From the IMG/VR virus record IMGVR_UViG_3300035182_000826, positions 62,001 through 126,000 of that record: 64,000 bases of DNA, one strand, 5' to 3'. The stretch is from a virus. Of this stretch, positions 32,325 to 40,196 are shown in pieces. The notes beneath the pieces are model-generated. The model saw only the letters and a list, made by a program, of their open reading frames with translations. It was not told where the DNA came from and did no database searches. Within the stretch, counting starts at the first letter, position 1, and each line of letters begins with the position of its first letter. Both the position numbers and the translations under genes were made by a program.

Positions 32325-32849
32325 ATGATTGAATACAACAGCATTGATGAACTTAATCGAAAGCTCCGGGAAGCAGATGCTTCCCCGGTCAATGACTGGG
32401 CTGATGACATTCGTGCAATGCATGTGAAATTTGGTGTCCGTGAAGTCATTCAGAAGCTTGACAATGAAAAGCTCATGGCGTTCATTGAGTTCCGATTGAA
32501 GTTCCTGGCTGAAGAACTCACTGAGGCCCAGGACGCATTCGCGAAGCTGAAGAGCCTCCAGGCAGCTGAGCTGACACCGAACGCAAAGTCTGAAGGTCTG
32601 AGCGCTGCTGATGACATTGTTGACGCAATGATTGACCTGTGTGTCGTTGCGATTGGCACGCTCGACGCGCTGAGTGTTGACTCATACCTAGCTTGGCGTC
32701 GTGTTCATGGCGCCAATATGGCTAAGGAACCTGGTGTGAAGGCAACTCGACCAAATCCACTAGGATTACCAGATCTGATCAAGCCTGAGGGTTGGACAGC
32801 CCCAACACACAGTGACAACATTGGCCAGCTTAAGCAGCTGATTGGTTGA
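32325..32849 (+). CDS. MazG-like NTP pyrophosphohydrolase
   Basis: The 174-residue all-helical protein has the EExxE...DxxD arrangement of MazG/HisE-type enzymes. FLAEELTEAQDA gives the first acidic helix and DDIVDAMIDLCVVAIGTLDA the second. The end, AWRRVHGANMAKEPG then RPNPLGLPDLIKPEGW, is characteristic of the phage MazG-like family. These enzymes hydrolyse (d)NTPs or related nucleotides and may lower alarmone or damaged nucleotide levels. A terminator follows directly. The gene is the last of the 31735-32849 run. Confidence 0.8.
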   Translation: MIEYNSIDELNRKLREADASPVNDWADDIRAMHVKFGVREVIQKLDNEKLMAFIEFRLKFLAEELTEAQDAFAKLKSLQAAELTPNAKSEGLSAADDIVDAMIDLCVVAIGTLDALSVDSYLAWRRVHGANMAKEPGVKATRPNPLGLPDLIKPEGWTAPTHSDNIGQLKQLIG

Positions 32850-32855
32850 TGAAAG

Positions 32856-32884
32856 AGATGGAGAGTCACTGACTCTCCATCTTT
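32856..32884 (+). terminator. Rho-independent terminator
   Basis: AGATGGAGAGTC pairs with GACTCTCCATCT around ACT; TTTG follows. A late box begins two bases after it. Confidence 0.8.
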
Positions 32885-32885
32885 G

Positions 32886-32891
32886 TAAATA
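32886..32891 (+). promoter_or_regulatory. T4-type late promoter box TAAATA
   Basis: GTAAATAGG lies 25 bases before the ATG at 32917, immediately behind a terminator. Confidence 0.6.
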
Positions 32892-32916
32892 GGACTCAAT
32901 GTTCAGGTGAGGAACT

Positions 32917-33765
32917 ATGCGTTCTTACAAAATCTCTTCCATCATTCCATCGACATCAGAGCCGTCAATCATTGTTCTTGATTCAAGTGTCGGTGACGTG
33001 TCTGCTTATTTCCATGGCAAGGTCTGGGTAAGCAATGACTACAGTTCGATTTACCCATTCTATGAGTCTGGCGACAAGCTCATTGTCGCAACAACGTTTG
33101 ACATCACTGGAAACGCAAAGTTCAACGGCACGTACACGGTGTACACGTCACTCTCGGCTAGTGATTATCAAAGCACTGTGTTTGATGGGGCACACACGAA
33201 GATCAGAATTCAAGAGGCACTTGACACCTCAGCCAGTGGTACTGATCTGACTGACGGATCGCTGGTGAACTTTTCCACGTACGTGTTCACTATTGCAGGT
33301 CAATCGCCACTAGTGATCTATGAAGGGCAGTCACATGATCCATTGATTGTGACTCTGCTAGGTAAGTACAAGGCTGGCTGGGCTGAACAGTTCATGCAAA
33401 GCATGATTAACATTTCACAGCATGGCTACGGCTCGTCACCGCCAGCAAATCCAGTACCTGGCCAGTTCTTTGTGAACTCAGCAGACCAATCACTTTCATT
33501 CTTTAACGGAACTTCTTGGGTTGTTCCTAACACAGCCACAGCGGGGCAGCGAGTGATCATTCATCAGACCGTAGCGCAGTCTTCATGGACGCTATCTCAC
33601 GGTCTTGGACTAGCTGCTCCGTACATTGCTGAGACTCAGTTCTTCGTGAACACATCCAATGGTGTGAAGGCAATCATTCCACAAGACATTACGTTCACGG
33701 ATTCGAACACCATCACCGTCACCTTCTCAAATGCAGAAAGTGGCTACGCCATCATTCGTGGTTAA
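32917..33765 (+). CDS. Virion appendage/fibre-like structural protein
   Basis: This 282-residue beta-rich, Ser/Thr-rich protein starts after a GTGAGGA-like site. A short module, PGQFFVNSADQSLSFFNGTSW, near residues 185-205 belongs to a motif shared by the neck gp13-like, gp15-like and 691-residue proteins of this window. The C-terminal domain (WTLSHGLGLAAPYIAETQFF to AIIRG) resembles receptor- or fibre-tip domains. It has its own late promoter and stands alone. Decoration or fibre protein is the likeliest role. Confidence 0.6.
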   Translation: MRSYKISSIIPSTSEPSIIVLDSSVGDVSAYFHGKVWVSNDYSSIYPFYESGDKLIVATTFDITGNAKFNGTYTVYTSLSASDYQSTVFDGAHTKIRIQEALDTSASGTDLTDGSLVNFSTYVFTIAGQSPLVIYEGQSHDPLIVTLLGKYKAGWAEQFMQSMINISQHGYGSSPPANPVPGQFFVNSADQSLSFFNGTSWVVPNTATAGQRVIIHQTVAQSSWTLSHGLGLAAPYIAETQFFVNTSNGVKAIIPQDITFTDSNTITVTFSNAESGYAIIRG

Positions 33766-33783
33766 GGGTTCATTTGCTGTGCT

Positions 33784-33912
33784 GTGAAGGCAGAGCCACT
33801 GGTCGACGAGTCTACAAGCTCCTTGATGGTGAATCACTATGGTCGATGGCGAGATCCAAATCCAAAATGCGCAGGTGTACAAGTAGACACATGTGAACCA
33901 TCCCAGCAATAA
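33784..33912 (+). other. Possible 42-residue ORF in the 33766-34000 gap
   Basis: A GTG-started frame reads VKAEPLVDESTSSLMVNHYG and ends CEPSQQ before TAA. There is no ribosome site and no coupling. It may be a remnant rather than a gene; nothing else is visible here except the terminator that follows. Confidence 0.2.
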
Positions 33913-33922
33913 CTGGACGCGT

Positions 33923-33952
33923 GAGCCAATTGCAAATTACAATTGGCTCTTT
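33923..33952 (+). terminator. Rho-independent terminator
   Basis: GAGCCAATT pairs with AATTGGCTC with a 9-base loop, followed by TTTGCG. Confidence 0.65.
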
Positions 33953-34000
33953 GCGTTGTTCGCTGCCTGACCTGACGAGTACACATTCAGACATGACCGT

Positions 34001-34231
34001 GTGCATGCAACAGGCAAGCTGAAATCAGCACTTGCAGTTCCTCCAACAAACATCAAGCGTGGTGAAATCACCCCATTCGCGCTTGCAATGCCAGACGAGT
34101 ACAAAAATGAAGATGCTGTCAAGGCTTATCGGACGTTTTACATCGAAGCAAAAAGCAGATTCGCCACCTGGCGTCATTCACGTCAACCACGTCAACCACC
34201 AGACTGGTACATTCACGGCACAGCGACTTGA
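34001..34231 (+). CDS. Small hypothetical protein, start uncertain
   Basis: The frame from a GTG at 34001 gives 76 residues. The core KRGEITPFALAMPDEYKNED, AVKAYRTFYIEAKSRFATW and PPDWY looks like a genuine small phage protein. An overlapping frame (34032 onward) is open as well but encodes an improbable sequence until about 34200, so this frame is preferred. No ribosome site is seen before the GTG, and the true 5' end may be lost. The following Nudix gene overlaps or abuts it. Confidence 0.5.
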   Translation: MHATGKLKSALAVPPTNIKRGEITPFALAMPDEYKNEDAVKAYRTFYIEAKSRFATWRHSRQPRQPPDWYIHGTAT

Positions 34232-34277
34232 ACAGCTCTATGAAGAGCAGGAGTTGGCTCAGCGCTGCCGCGCAGAG

Positions 34278-34787
34278 ATGGCGCGGCGCCGCGAGTACTA
34301 CCACAAGCAGTACCGGCAAGACTGGTACATGGTAGAAACTGAGCTAATGTTCACGTTCAGGAAACGTGAACTTGAGCTTAGGGTCATGATTGATGTTCTG
34401 AGTGCTGAAGTGCGTGAAGCCGCGTGTGTGATCATCCAGAACTCCAAAGGGCAGATCCTTACTGTGACACGCAAGTCAGGTAGTTTTGGATTTCCTGGCG
34501 GTAAGCGTGATCCTGAAGATCAAAGCACGCTGCATGCTGGACTACGCGAGTTGTTCGAAGAGACTGGCATTACACTTGACCCAACTGATCTTGATTTCGT
34601 TCACCGCGGTGCTGACGGTGAATACATGGTCACAACGTTCATTTCCAAAGTAAAGCTTGACACACTTGATGGTTGTCAGACTGAGCCTGGCGTGTCGCTT
34701 CAGTTCAGATCTGCACAAGAATTGGTGTCAGATGCCGCGGAGTTCAAACTGTACAACATCAAGGCATTGAAAAAGCTGAGGCATTGA
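34278..34787 (+). CDS. Nudix hydrolase
   Basis: The Nudix box is clear: GFPGGKRDPED, then LRELFEETGI, matching G-x5-E ... REUxEExGU with two extra residues in the loop. The enzyme should hydrolyse nucleoside diphosphate derivatives. The frame is open back to 34032, but the upstream part overlaps the preceding gene in another frame. ATG 34278 is a conservative start giving 169 residues with a basic helical N-terminus (MARRREYYHKQYRQDWYM). A start slightly upstream is possible. Confidence 0.75.
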   Translation: MARRREYYHKQYRQDWYMVETELMFTFRKRELELRVMIDVLSAEVREAACVIIQNSKGQILTVTRKSGSFGFPGGKRDPEDQSTLHAGLRELFEETGITLDPTDLDFVHRGADGEYMVTTFISKVKLDTLDGCQTEPGVSLQFRSAQELVSDAAEFKLYNIKALKKLRH

Positions 34788-34897
34788 ACCTGAAAATTGC
34801 TGTGTACACAATAAATTTGTATTACGTACAATGCAACTACCGACGCTGAAACGGGTTTTCAGCAACCACAGGAGGGGTGATCCCTCAGGAGAAGACC

Positions 34898-35173
34898 ATG
34901 TCTAAGACCGCAAATGCCGACTCTCGTGCCCAGGTTGCAATGTCTAATCGCACGCGTGTTTCCTTTGGGCCCGCGTATTTCCGCAAACTGATCGCAGGAA
35001 CGCAACGCGATGTGAACAAACACGCAAGTCTGGCCGTGAAGATGGGTTTGCTGACGGCCTCGCGCGTGAAGCGCATGCCTGCCAAGAAGCTGATCGAGGT
35101 GCTGCAAACTGCGGTGAAAGAGACGCCAGTGGAAAGCCTTCCCAAGAACGCAGAGTTCATCCGCGCTCACTGA
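34898..35173 (+). CDS. Small basic hypothetical protein
   Basis: This 91-residue basic helical protein (SLAVKMGLLTASRVKRMPAK) starts at the ATG 34898 with CAGGAGAAG upstream; the earlier GTG at 34877 lies before that site. GC-rich codon use (CGC, GTG, AAG) differs from the AT-richer neighbours. It could bind nucleic acid, but there is no recognised domain. It is convergent with the 35167-35445 gene and shares a terminator region with it. Confidence 0.65.
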   Translation: MSKTANADSRAQVAMSNRTRVSFGPAYFRKLIAGTQRDVNKHASLAVKMGLLTASRVKRMPAKKLIEVLQTAVKETPVESLPKNAEFIRAH

Positions 35174-35445
35174 GCTTCTTCTTCGTCTAGACACTGGGGA
35201 CCATTGGTCCCCAGTTCTGTTTCTGGGGGCGTTGTGTCAACAACGTTTCCAAACTCATCCGTTACTTCATATGGTAGCGGAATCTTATACGTCATCCCTG
35301 GCTTAGGGACAATGAGGCCGTTCAACTCATTGAACGCGTGACGAAGTCGGGAGACTTCGAGCTTCGTAAGATTATGACGCCCCAATAAACGGATTACACC
35401 GTCAATGGTTTCGGTGGGTCTGAAGGTGTGAAGTGTGTAGCGCAT
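35167..35445 (-). CDS. LysM-like small protein
   Basis: The 92-residue protein has a LysM-like pattern: YTLHTFRPTETIDGVIRLL (strand-helix), HAFNELNGLI and LIVPKPGMTYKIPLPY (the 'PG.tykIP' ending). LysM modules occur in phage baseplate proteins such as T4 gp53 and in lysins. The C-terminal 40 residues are acidic and disordered and contain a terminator hairpin in their DNA. The minus-strand TAAATA box is only four bases before the ATG, so a leaderless transcript would be needed. Confidence 0.5.
   Translation of the reverse strand: MRYTLHTFRPTETIDGVIRLLGRHNLTKLEVSRLRHAFNELNGLIVPKPGMTYKIPLPYEVTDEFGNVVDTTPPETELGTNGPQCLDEEEAQ
35193..35216. terminator. Hairpin terminator inside the 3' end of a convergent gene
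   Basis: ACTGGGGACC pairs with GGTCCCCAGT around ATT. It stops the plus-strand gene ending at 35173 but lies within the last 17 codons of the minus-strand gene. The core equals one of the capsid gene terminators. Confidence 0.7.
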
Positions 35446-35449
35446 TCTG

Positions 35450-35455
35450 TATTTA
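35450..35455 (-). promoter_or_regulatory. Late promoter box (minus strand)
   Basis: The minus strand reads GCTAAATACAG directly before the ATG at 35445. It is five bases from a plus-strand box, so the two genes diverge from a 15-base region. Confidence 0.4.
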
Positions 35456-35460
35456 GCTCA

Positions 35461-35466
35461 TAAATA
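35461..35466 (+). promoter_or_regulatory. Late promoter box for the neck gp13-like gene
   Basis: CATAAATAAGG lies 22 bases before the ATG at 35489. Confidence 0.6.
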
Positions 35467-35488
35467 AGGCTGAATGAAAGGGAACGCT

Positions 35489-37366
35489 ATGGCTTCTGAC
35501 GGATTAACTGAACTGACCACTCATGACCTTTGGATTGAGGCGCGTCAATTTTCGCTCACAATTTCAAGACCATCTCCAACAACGATTGAACTGACTGTTG
35601 TCAGACCGTCATCTCTTGCGGTAGTTGATGGTGCTGTGTTGATTATGTCAACAACAAGCATCACACCTAATGATTACCCAATTGACGGAAAACAGTACGT
35701 TGGCAGCACCACATTTGGTGATCCAACTGCGTCGCTGATTGACAACTCACAAGTGATTTCGTTCTGGAGCGAGATTCTTGGATCACCGTTCCCAACTTCA
35801 ATCACTAACGCAGATGGCAATCTGCAATTTTCAGTGACTGTTACTGGAACTGACCCAAACACAATTTACTACGCGTCAGTTCACGCAAGCACTAATGTCT
35901 TGCAGTACTACCCAATTGGAGTTCAGTCATACCCACTTGAGGCCTCTCGTATTGAGAAGGACAGCTCAACGTATACTGGGTCGATTCCATCATTGCCATA
36001 CGCCCCAGTGTCGCCAACACCAGGCATGGTGTACCATGACCAACAGCTGAATATTGTCCAGTACTGGGATGCAGCGAATGGTGTTTGGATTCCAACTCGC
36101 ACTGACAGTATCATGTCAGGTGAGTACAACCCAGGGGTGCTTGGCCAAACGTACATTCTTGCTGGATCAACACTGAAGGTATTTGACGGTAAAAAGTGGG
36201 TTCAAGCAAGCAACTCTAATCTGACTTTCAAAGACAGCACATCAGCATGGGTTCCACTTGGCAAGATCACCGCGTCTATGATCATTCCAACTGATCCAAT
36301 TCCTGGTGATTTCCTGTACAACTACACGTCAAACAGACCAACTTACTGGGATGGTACTGATTGGGTTGTTGCAACAACGTCAAACACTCTGTTCAACACT
36401 GGTGCCACATGGGTACCAGCATTCAAGGCTCCCTTCACTCTTGAAGGTGAAGACCTAATTAATCCTTACATTGGTCTGTTGTTCTACAACACACGTGCTC
36501 ACATCCTGAATGTTTGGGATGGTTCCACATGGATTCAAGCTAACACTGATCAGCAAGGTACATCAACCACTGATAAGATCAGCATTGGTAATGATGGCTC
36601 ATATGACGAGCGTCTTCGCTTGATCAAAGTGCTGAAAGCGCAGCTTGGTTGGCCAGCACGATGTGTTGAGCTTTCTGAAGAGCAGTTCAACGTGGCGATC
36701 GACAATGCCCTTGACACGTATCGTCAGTTGAGCGTTGGCGCATACGAACGTCGGTTCATGGTGTACCCACTGCTGCGTGATCAGCAAGTGTACTATTTGA
36801 ACTCGCCAATCGACAGAACTGATTCAGTCGTCAGCGTGATCAAGATTCACAGATTGAATGTGTTCGGTGTTACTGGTTCTGGCCCAGACAACACTTGGGG
36901 TCAAGCATTCATCCAACAGTTCTACAACTTCGCAGGTGGCGGTGCTGATTTGCTAAGCACACATCTTGTTCACTCATGGTCTGAAGAATTCTCTCGTATC
37001 TTTGCGGCAGATTTGCCTTACGTCTGGAACGAGGCAAGACGTGAGCTGTACATCATGCGCGCAATCAGAGCGAATGAAAAGGTTGTCATGGAGGTAGAGA
37101 TTGAACGGTCAGAGCAAGAGCTTCTGCTTGATCGTTACTGCAAGCAGTTCATTCAGAACTGGGCTTTGGCTGAGTGTAAAGAATACCTCGGTGTCATTCG
37201 TTCTAAGTACACATCTGGTTCACCTGGTGCATCGGGAAACATTACACTGAACGGTGAAACCTTGTTGAATGAGGCCCGCCAAGATTTTACAGAGCTGAAA
37301 GAGGCTCTGCTGAATTATGAGTACCAAAATGGTGAGCACGGGAACTTCTCATTCATGATTGGCTGA
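35489..37366 (+). CDS. gp13: Neck protein gp13-like with fibre-type N-terminal extension
   Basis: The protein has 625 residues from ATG 35489 (AAAGGGA upstream; the ATG at 35474 is too close to the promoter). The C-terminal 270 residues follow the T4 gp13 pattern: YDERLRLIKVLKAQLGWPAR, ALDTYRQLSVGAYERRF, QQVYYLN, then the C-terminal LNGETLLNEAR and FSFMIG. The N-terminal 350 residues are beta-rich and hold at least four copies of a short module ending in W-D-G-x-x-W (for example GLLFYNTRAHILNVWDGSTW). T4 gp13 (309 residues) lacks this part, so a surface decoration has been fused to a neck protein. Confidence 0.65.
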   Translation: MASDGLTELTTHDLWIEARQFSLTISRPSPTTIELTVVRPSSLAVVDGAVLIMSTTSITPNDYPIDGKQYVGSTTFGDPTASLIDNSQVISFWSEILGSPFPTSITNADGNLQFSVTVTGTDPNTIYYASVHASTNVLQYYPIGVQSYPLEASRIEKDSSTYTGSIPSLPYAPVSPTPGMVYHDQQLNIVQYWDAANGVWIPTRTDSIMSGEYNPGVLGQTYILAGSTLKVFDGKKWVQASNSNLTFKDSTSAWVPLGKITASMIIPTDPIPGDFLYNYTSNRPTYWDGTDWVVATTSNTLFNTGATWVPAFKAPFTLEGEDLINPYIGLLFYNTRAHILNVWDGSTWIQANTDQQGTSTTDKISIGNDGSYDERLRLIKVLKAQLGWPARCVELSEEQFNVAIDNALDTYRQLSVGAYERRFMVYPLLRDQQVYYLNSPIDRTDSVVSVIKIHRLNVFGVTGSGPDNTWGQAFIQQFYNFAGGGADLLSTHLVHSWSEEFSRIFAADLPYVWNEARRELYIMRAIRANEKVVMEVEIERSEQELLLDRYCKQFIQNWALAECKEYLGVIRSKYTSGSPGASGNITLNGETLLNEARQDFTELKEALLNYEYQNGEHGNFSFMIG

Positions 37367-37413
37367 TTGTGTATGTGGACATTTGTGAGATGGTATCATG
37401 CCATGCGGCAGAA

Positions 37414-37419
37414 TAAATA
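37414..37419 (+). promoter_or_regulatory. T4-type late promoter box TAAATA
   Basis: GAATAAATAG lies 21 bases before the ATG at 37441. Confidence 0.6.
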
Positions 37420-37440
37420 GAAAAACTCTTTCGGACGGCT

Positions 37441-39255
37441 ATGTCAACTTGTCCAGATCAAGCGGGTTCTTTAAACAACCCAAACAACACAGATAACATC
37501 TCGACCATCAACGGAACAACAGTTACCAAGTATGTTCCTACTGATGTCTGCATTGGCGAGGATGATCTTACTGCCACAGGTGATTCGGCTCTGCAAGAAT
37601 CATACGCGGCAGAGAATCTGAACCTATCAGGTGCCCCTTTGAATGTGTTCAAACTCTTAGGTGTACATGAGCAAGGTAAGCTTGTTGACGTCACTGGAAA
37701 TGGAACACCATTGAACGGTAGCGGTGAGGTGTTCAACGATGATGCTACTTCATGGGTGTCTCCACAGGTAGGATTAGCTGTTCTCCAATCAGCATGGATT
37801 GGCTATGACTTTGGCACAATCAAGACCAGCTATGGTCAAGAGGCCTATGCGCCCGGTGAGCCGTTTCTTCAGCCTGTCTCAAGCTTGAAGATTTGTCAGC
37901 CAACTGATAACAGACGCGCGCTACAGGTCAGGATTGACAGTTCAGACGGTGGATTCTCAGCTGGAACACCAACGATCACTGGTAGCGGCACTATTGCGAT
38001 CCAGTTCACAGCAGGGCCAGAGTCTAAGTCTGGTACCTTCATGTTGTCATTTACGTCAGCCACAACATTTCAGGTGTACTTTGTTGGGCAGAGCACCGCC
38101 CTCGTTGGCCTCGGTGCCCTCGGCGCACGCGTAAACAGCATGTTTGGATCCTTTACACCGACCGGTTCCGGATTCAACCCGGGTGATCTCGTGTCGTTTC
38201 CAATTGAGTTAGACTGGAAGCGAGTTGACGTTGTGAATCTGCCAAATGACTCGAACGTGAACTTTGTCCGCTTCCGCGATTCGGCGCCTAGACGCTTCTG
38301 GAGAATTGTGCCGCTGTCATTTAGCGGTGTGTCAACTAATGATCCTTGGGAAGTTCAAAGCCTTGAACTGTTCGACTACAAACAAACACGTTTAGATGAC
38401 ATCCAGGACCAGTTGTTCATGGAGAATCGTGATCGTGATTATGACAAGAAGGCCGTTCAGATCAAAATCGCTTACTCAACATTTGATGCTATCTCAGATC
38501 TGACAAAGTTCGGCTTCACGATTTCAGACACTTACAACATGACCACTACCTTTACCACAATGGTAAAGGCGCTTGGGCGCCCTTTGGTTGTTGGTGATGT
38601 TCTTGAATTACCAAGTGAAGTCCAGTACGATCACAATCTAAAACCAATCAGAAAGTTCCTAGAGGTCACTGACACTTCATGGGCTGCAGATGGATTCACG
38701 ACTGAATGGAAGCCAGTGATTTTCAGATTCCAAGCATCTAAGCTAATCGTTGGCCAAGAACACCGAGACCTCTTTGGTAGTGTTCTAACACAGAAGTACA
38801 CAGTGGATGATGGGTCATTCTTTGATGGCATCGAGATGCTGAACACTGGGGACTTGACCGCAACTGAAGTGAACGCCGCTGAAGCCCAAATGGCTTCACC
38901 TGAAAAGGGTGCGAACAATAGAGAGATTGCGTCAGGAACAAATCGCTTTAGAACTCCTGGGTCCTATGATGGTGTTGATCTTTACGTAGAGGATGGACTA
39001 CCTCCTGATGGCCAGCCATATACTGAAGGGTTCAAGTTGCCTGATGTTGCCACGGCTGTTGACGGGGCGTTCTTCAGATTGAACTATGACCCTGCATTAA
39101 ACATCCCATCAAGACTTTACCAGTACCGTGCTGACAAGGCACACTGGCTTTATGTTGAAACCGATCGCCGTGGGCAGAACAACTCTCTTCGCCCTTCACA
39201 GCAGCTGATTATGGGAATGCAACCTGTTCCTTTGAACAGTAAGGACCTAGGATGA
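37441..39255 (+). CDS. gp14: Neck protein gp14-like (putative)
   Basis: The 604-residue protein lies between the gp13-like and gp15-like genes, the T4 order 13-14-15. The C-terminal half (SDLTKFGFTISDTYNMTTTF, RPLVVGDVLELPSE, FRFQASKLIVGQEHRDLF) recalls the gp14 region with a 'GDlixfP' segment. T4 gp14 is 256 residues, so this version is much larger. Residues about 165-260 are a beta domain (GSGTIAIQFTAG, SGTFMLSFTSATTFQVYF) of the kind also found twice in the sheath gene. The ATGA overlap with the next gene supports co-assembly. Confidence 0.5.
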   Translation: MSTCPDQAGSLNNPNNTDNISTINGTTVTKYVPTDVCIGEDDLTATGDSALQESYAAENLNLSGAPLNVFKLLGVHEQGKLVDVTGNGTPLNGSGEVFNDDATSWVSPQVGLAVLQSAWIGYDFGTIKTSYGQEAYAPGEPFLQPVSSLKICQPTDNRRALQVRIDSSDGGFSAGTPTITGSGTIAIQFTAGPESKSGTFMLSFTSATTFQVYFVGQSTALVGLGALGARVNSMFGSFTPTGSGFNPGDLVSFPIELDWKRVDVVNLPNDSNVNFVRFRDSAPRRFWRIVPLSFSGVSTNDPWEVQSLELFDYKQTRLDDIQDQLFMENRDRDYDKKAVQIKIAYSTFDAISDLTKFGFTISDTYNMTTTFTTMVKALGRPLVVGDVLELPSEVQYDHNLKPIRKFLEVTDTSWAADGFTTEWKPVIFRFQASKLIVGQEHRDLFGSVLTQKYTVDDGSFFDGIEMLNTGDLTATEVNAAEAQMASPEKGANNREIASGTNRFRTPGSYDGVDLYVEDGLPPDGQPYTEGFKLPDVATAVDGAFFRLNYDPALNIPSRLYQYRADKAHWLYVETDRRGQNNSLRPSQQLIMGMQPVPLNSKDLG

Positions 39256-40196
39256 TTAAAAACTATTGGTACTCAGAGCAGCTGAGAAGCTACATGCGCC
39301 AGTTCATGGCGATCTTTAATGGGCTCTCAGTTCAAACCGGTGTTGGTGAGTGCGGAGTTGAAGACTTAGTCCCAGTCACATGTGTCGTTGGTACACGTGA
39401 TCGCGTTGTGGCTGCAATCACTAATGGAAACACTCAGAACAAACTCATGGCTCTTCCACTGATGGCTGTTCACTTACAGTCAATTCAGCTGGCACCAGAG
39501 AGACGCAAAGTTCAAGCATTCGTTGATCAACGAACTGCTATGCGCACAGGCGGAACATTTCCCGATGACTTGACTGTTGTGAAACGTGCTATGCCTGTTC
39601 CTTACAACGTGGTTCTTGAGCTATCGATCTATGCGTCCAACACACAGCAAATGCATCAGATCTTAGAGCAAGTGCTAGTGATGTTCAATCCAGACATTCA
39701 GATTCAGAAGAATGATGCGCCATATGACTGGACAAGATTGACAAGAGTTGAGCTCACTGACATCACGAATGAAGAGAATTACCCAAGTGGCGCAGATCGC
39801 CGAATGGTGATCTGGACTCTCACTTTTTCGATGCCAATCTATTTGACTATCCCAATGGCTGTCAAGGATGATTTGGTCAGACGCGTCATTATTCAGATTG
39901 GCCTTGCAGATTCAATGAACTTTAGGGAAGTAGACCAGAATGGTGAAATCCTTCCGTTTGGTGACCCAGTAGGTGTGATTGACATTGACAGTCGCCCAGT
40001 ACCAACAGAAGATGAGTGCAAGTACGTCGGTCCTGTTGCCCCAACCACAAACCTTGAGTTTGACGATACTTGGTTCAACACACAGACTGGTTTCGCAATG
40101 AGATGGAATGGTATTGAATGGTACAAGATTGAACAGAAGATGCCAACGCCAAAGGGCCCAGATGATGACTCTCCTTCTGTTGAGGTAACTCCATGA
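39252..40196 (+). CDS. gp15: Tail sheath stabiliser / head-tail joining protein gp15-like
   Basis: The 314-residue protein matches the T4 gp15 layout. An N-terminal YSEQLRSYMRQFMAIFNGL is followed by MPVPYNVVLELSIYASNTQQ, then MHQILEQVLVMFNPDIQI and RRMVIWTLTFSMPIYL. In T4, gp15 caps the completed tail and joins it to the neck. The C-terminal extension carries the short module TWFNTQTGFAMRWNGIEW shared with other structural proteins here. It is coupled by ATGA at both ends, including to the amidoligase-like gene downstream. Confidence 0.8.
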   Translation: MIKNYWYSEQLRSYMRQFMAIFNGLSVQTGVGECGVEDLVPVTCVVGTRDRVVAAITNGNTQNKLMALPLMAVHLQSIQLAPERRKVQAFVDQRTAMRTGGTFPDDLTVVKRAMPVPYNVVLELSIYASNTQQMHQILEQVLVMFNPDIQIQKNDAPYDWTRLTRVELTDITNEENYPSGADRRMVIWTLTFSMPIYLTIPMAVKDDLVRRVIIQIGLADSMNFREVDQNGEILPFGDPVGVIDIDSRPVPTEDECKYVGPVAPTTNLEFDDTWFNTQTGFAMRWNGIEWYKIEQKMPTPKGPDDDSPSVEVTP

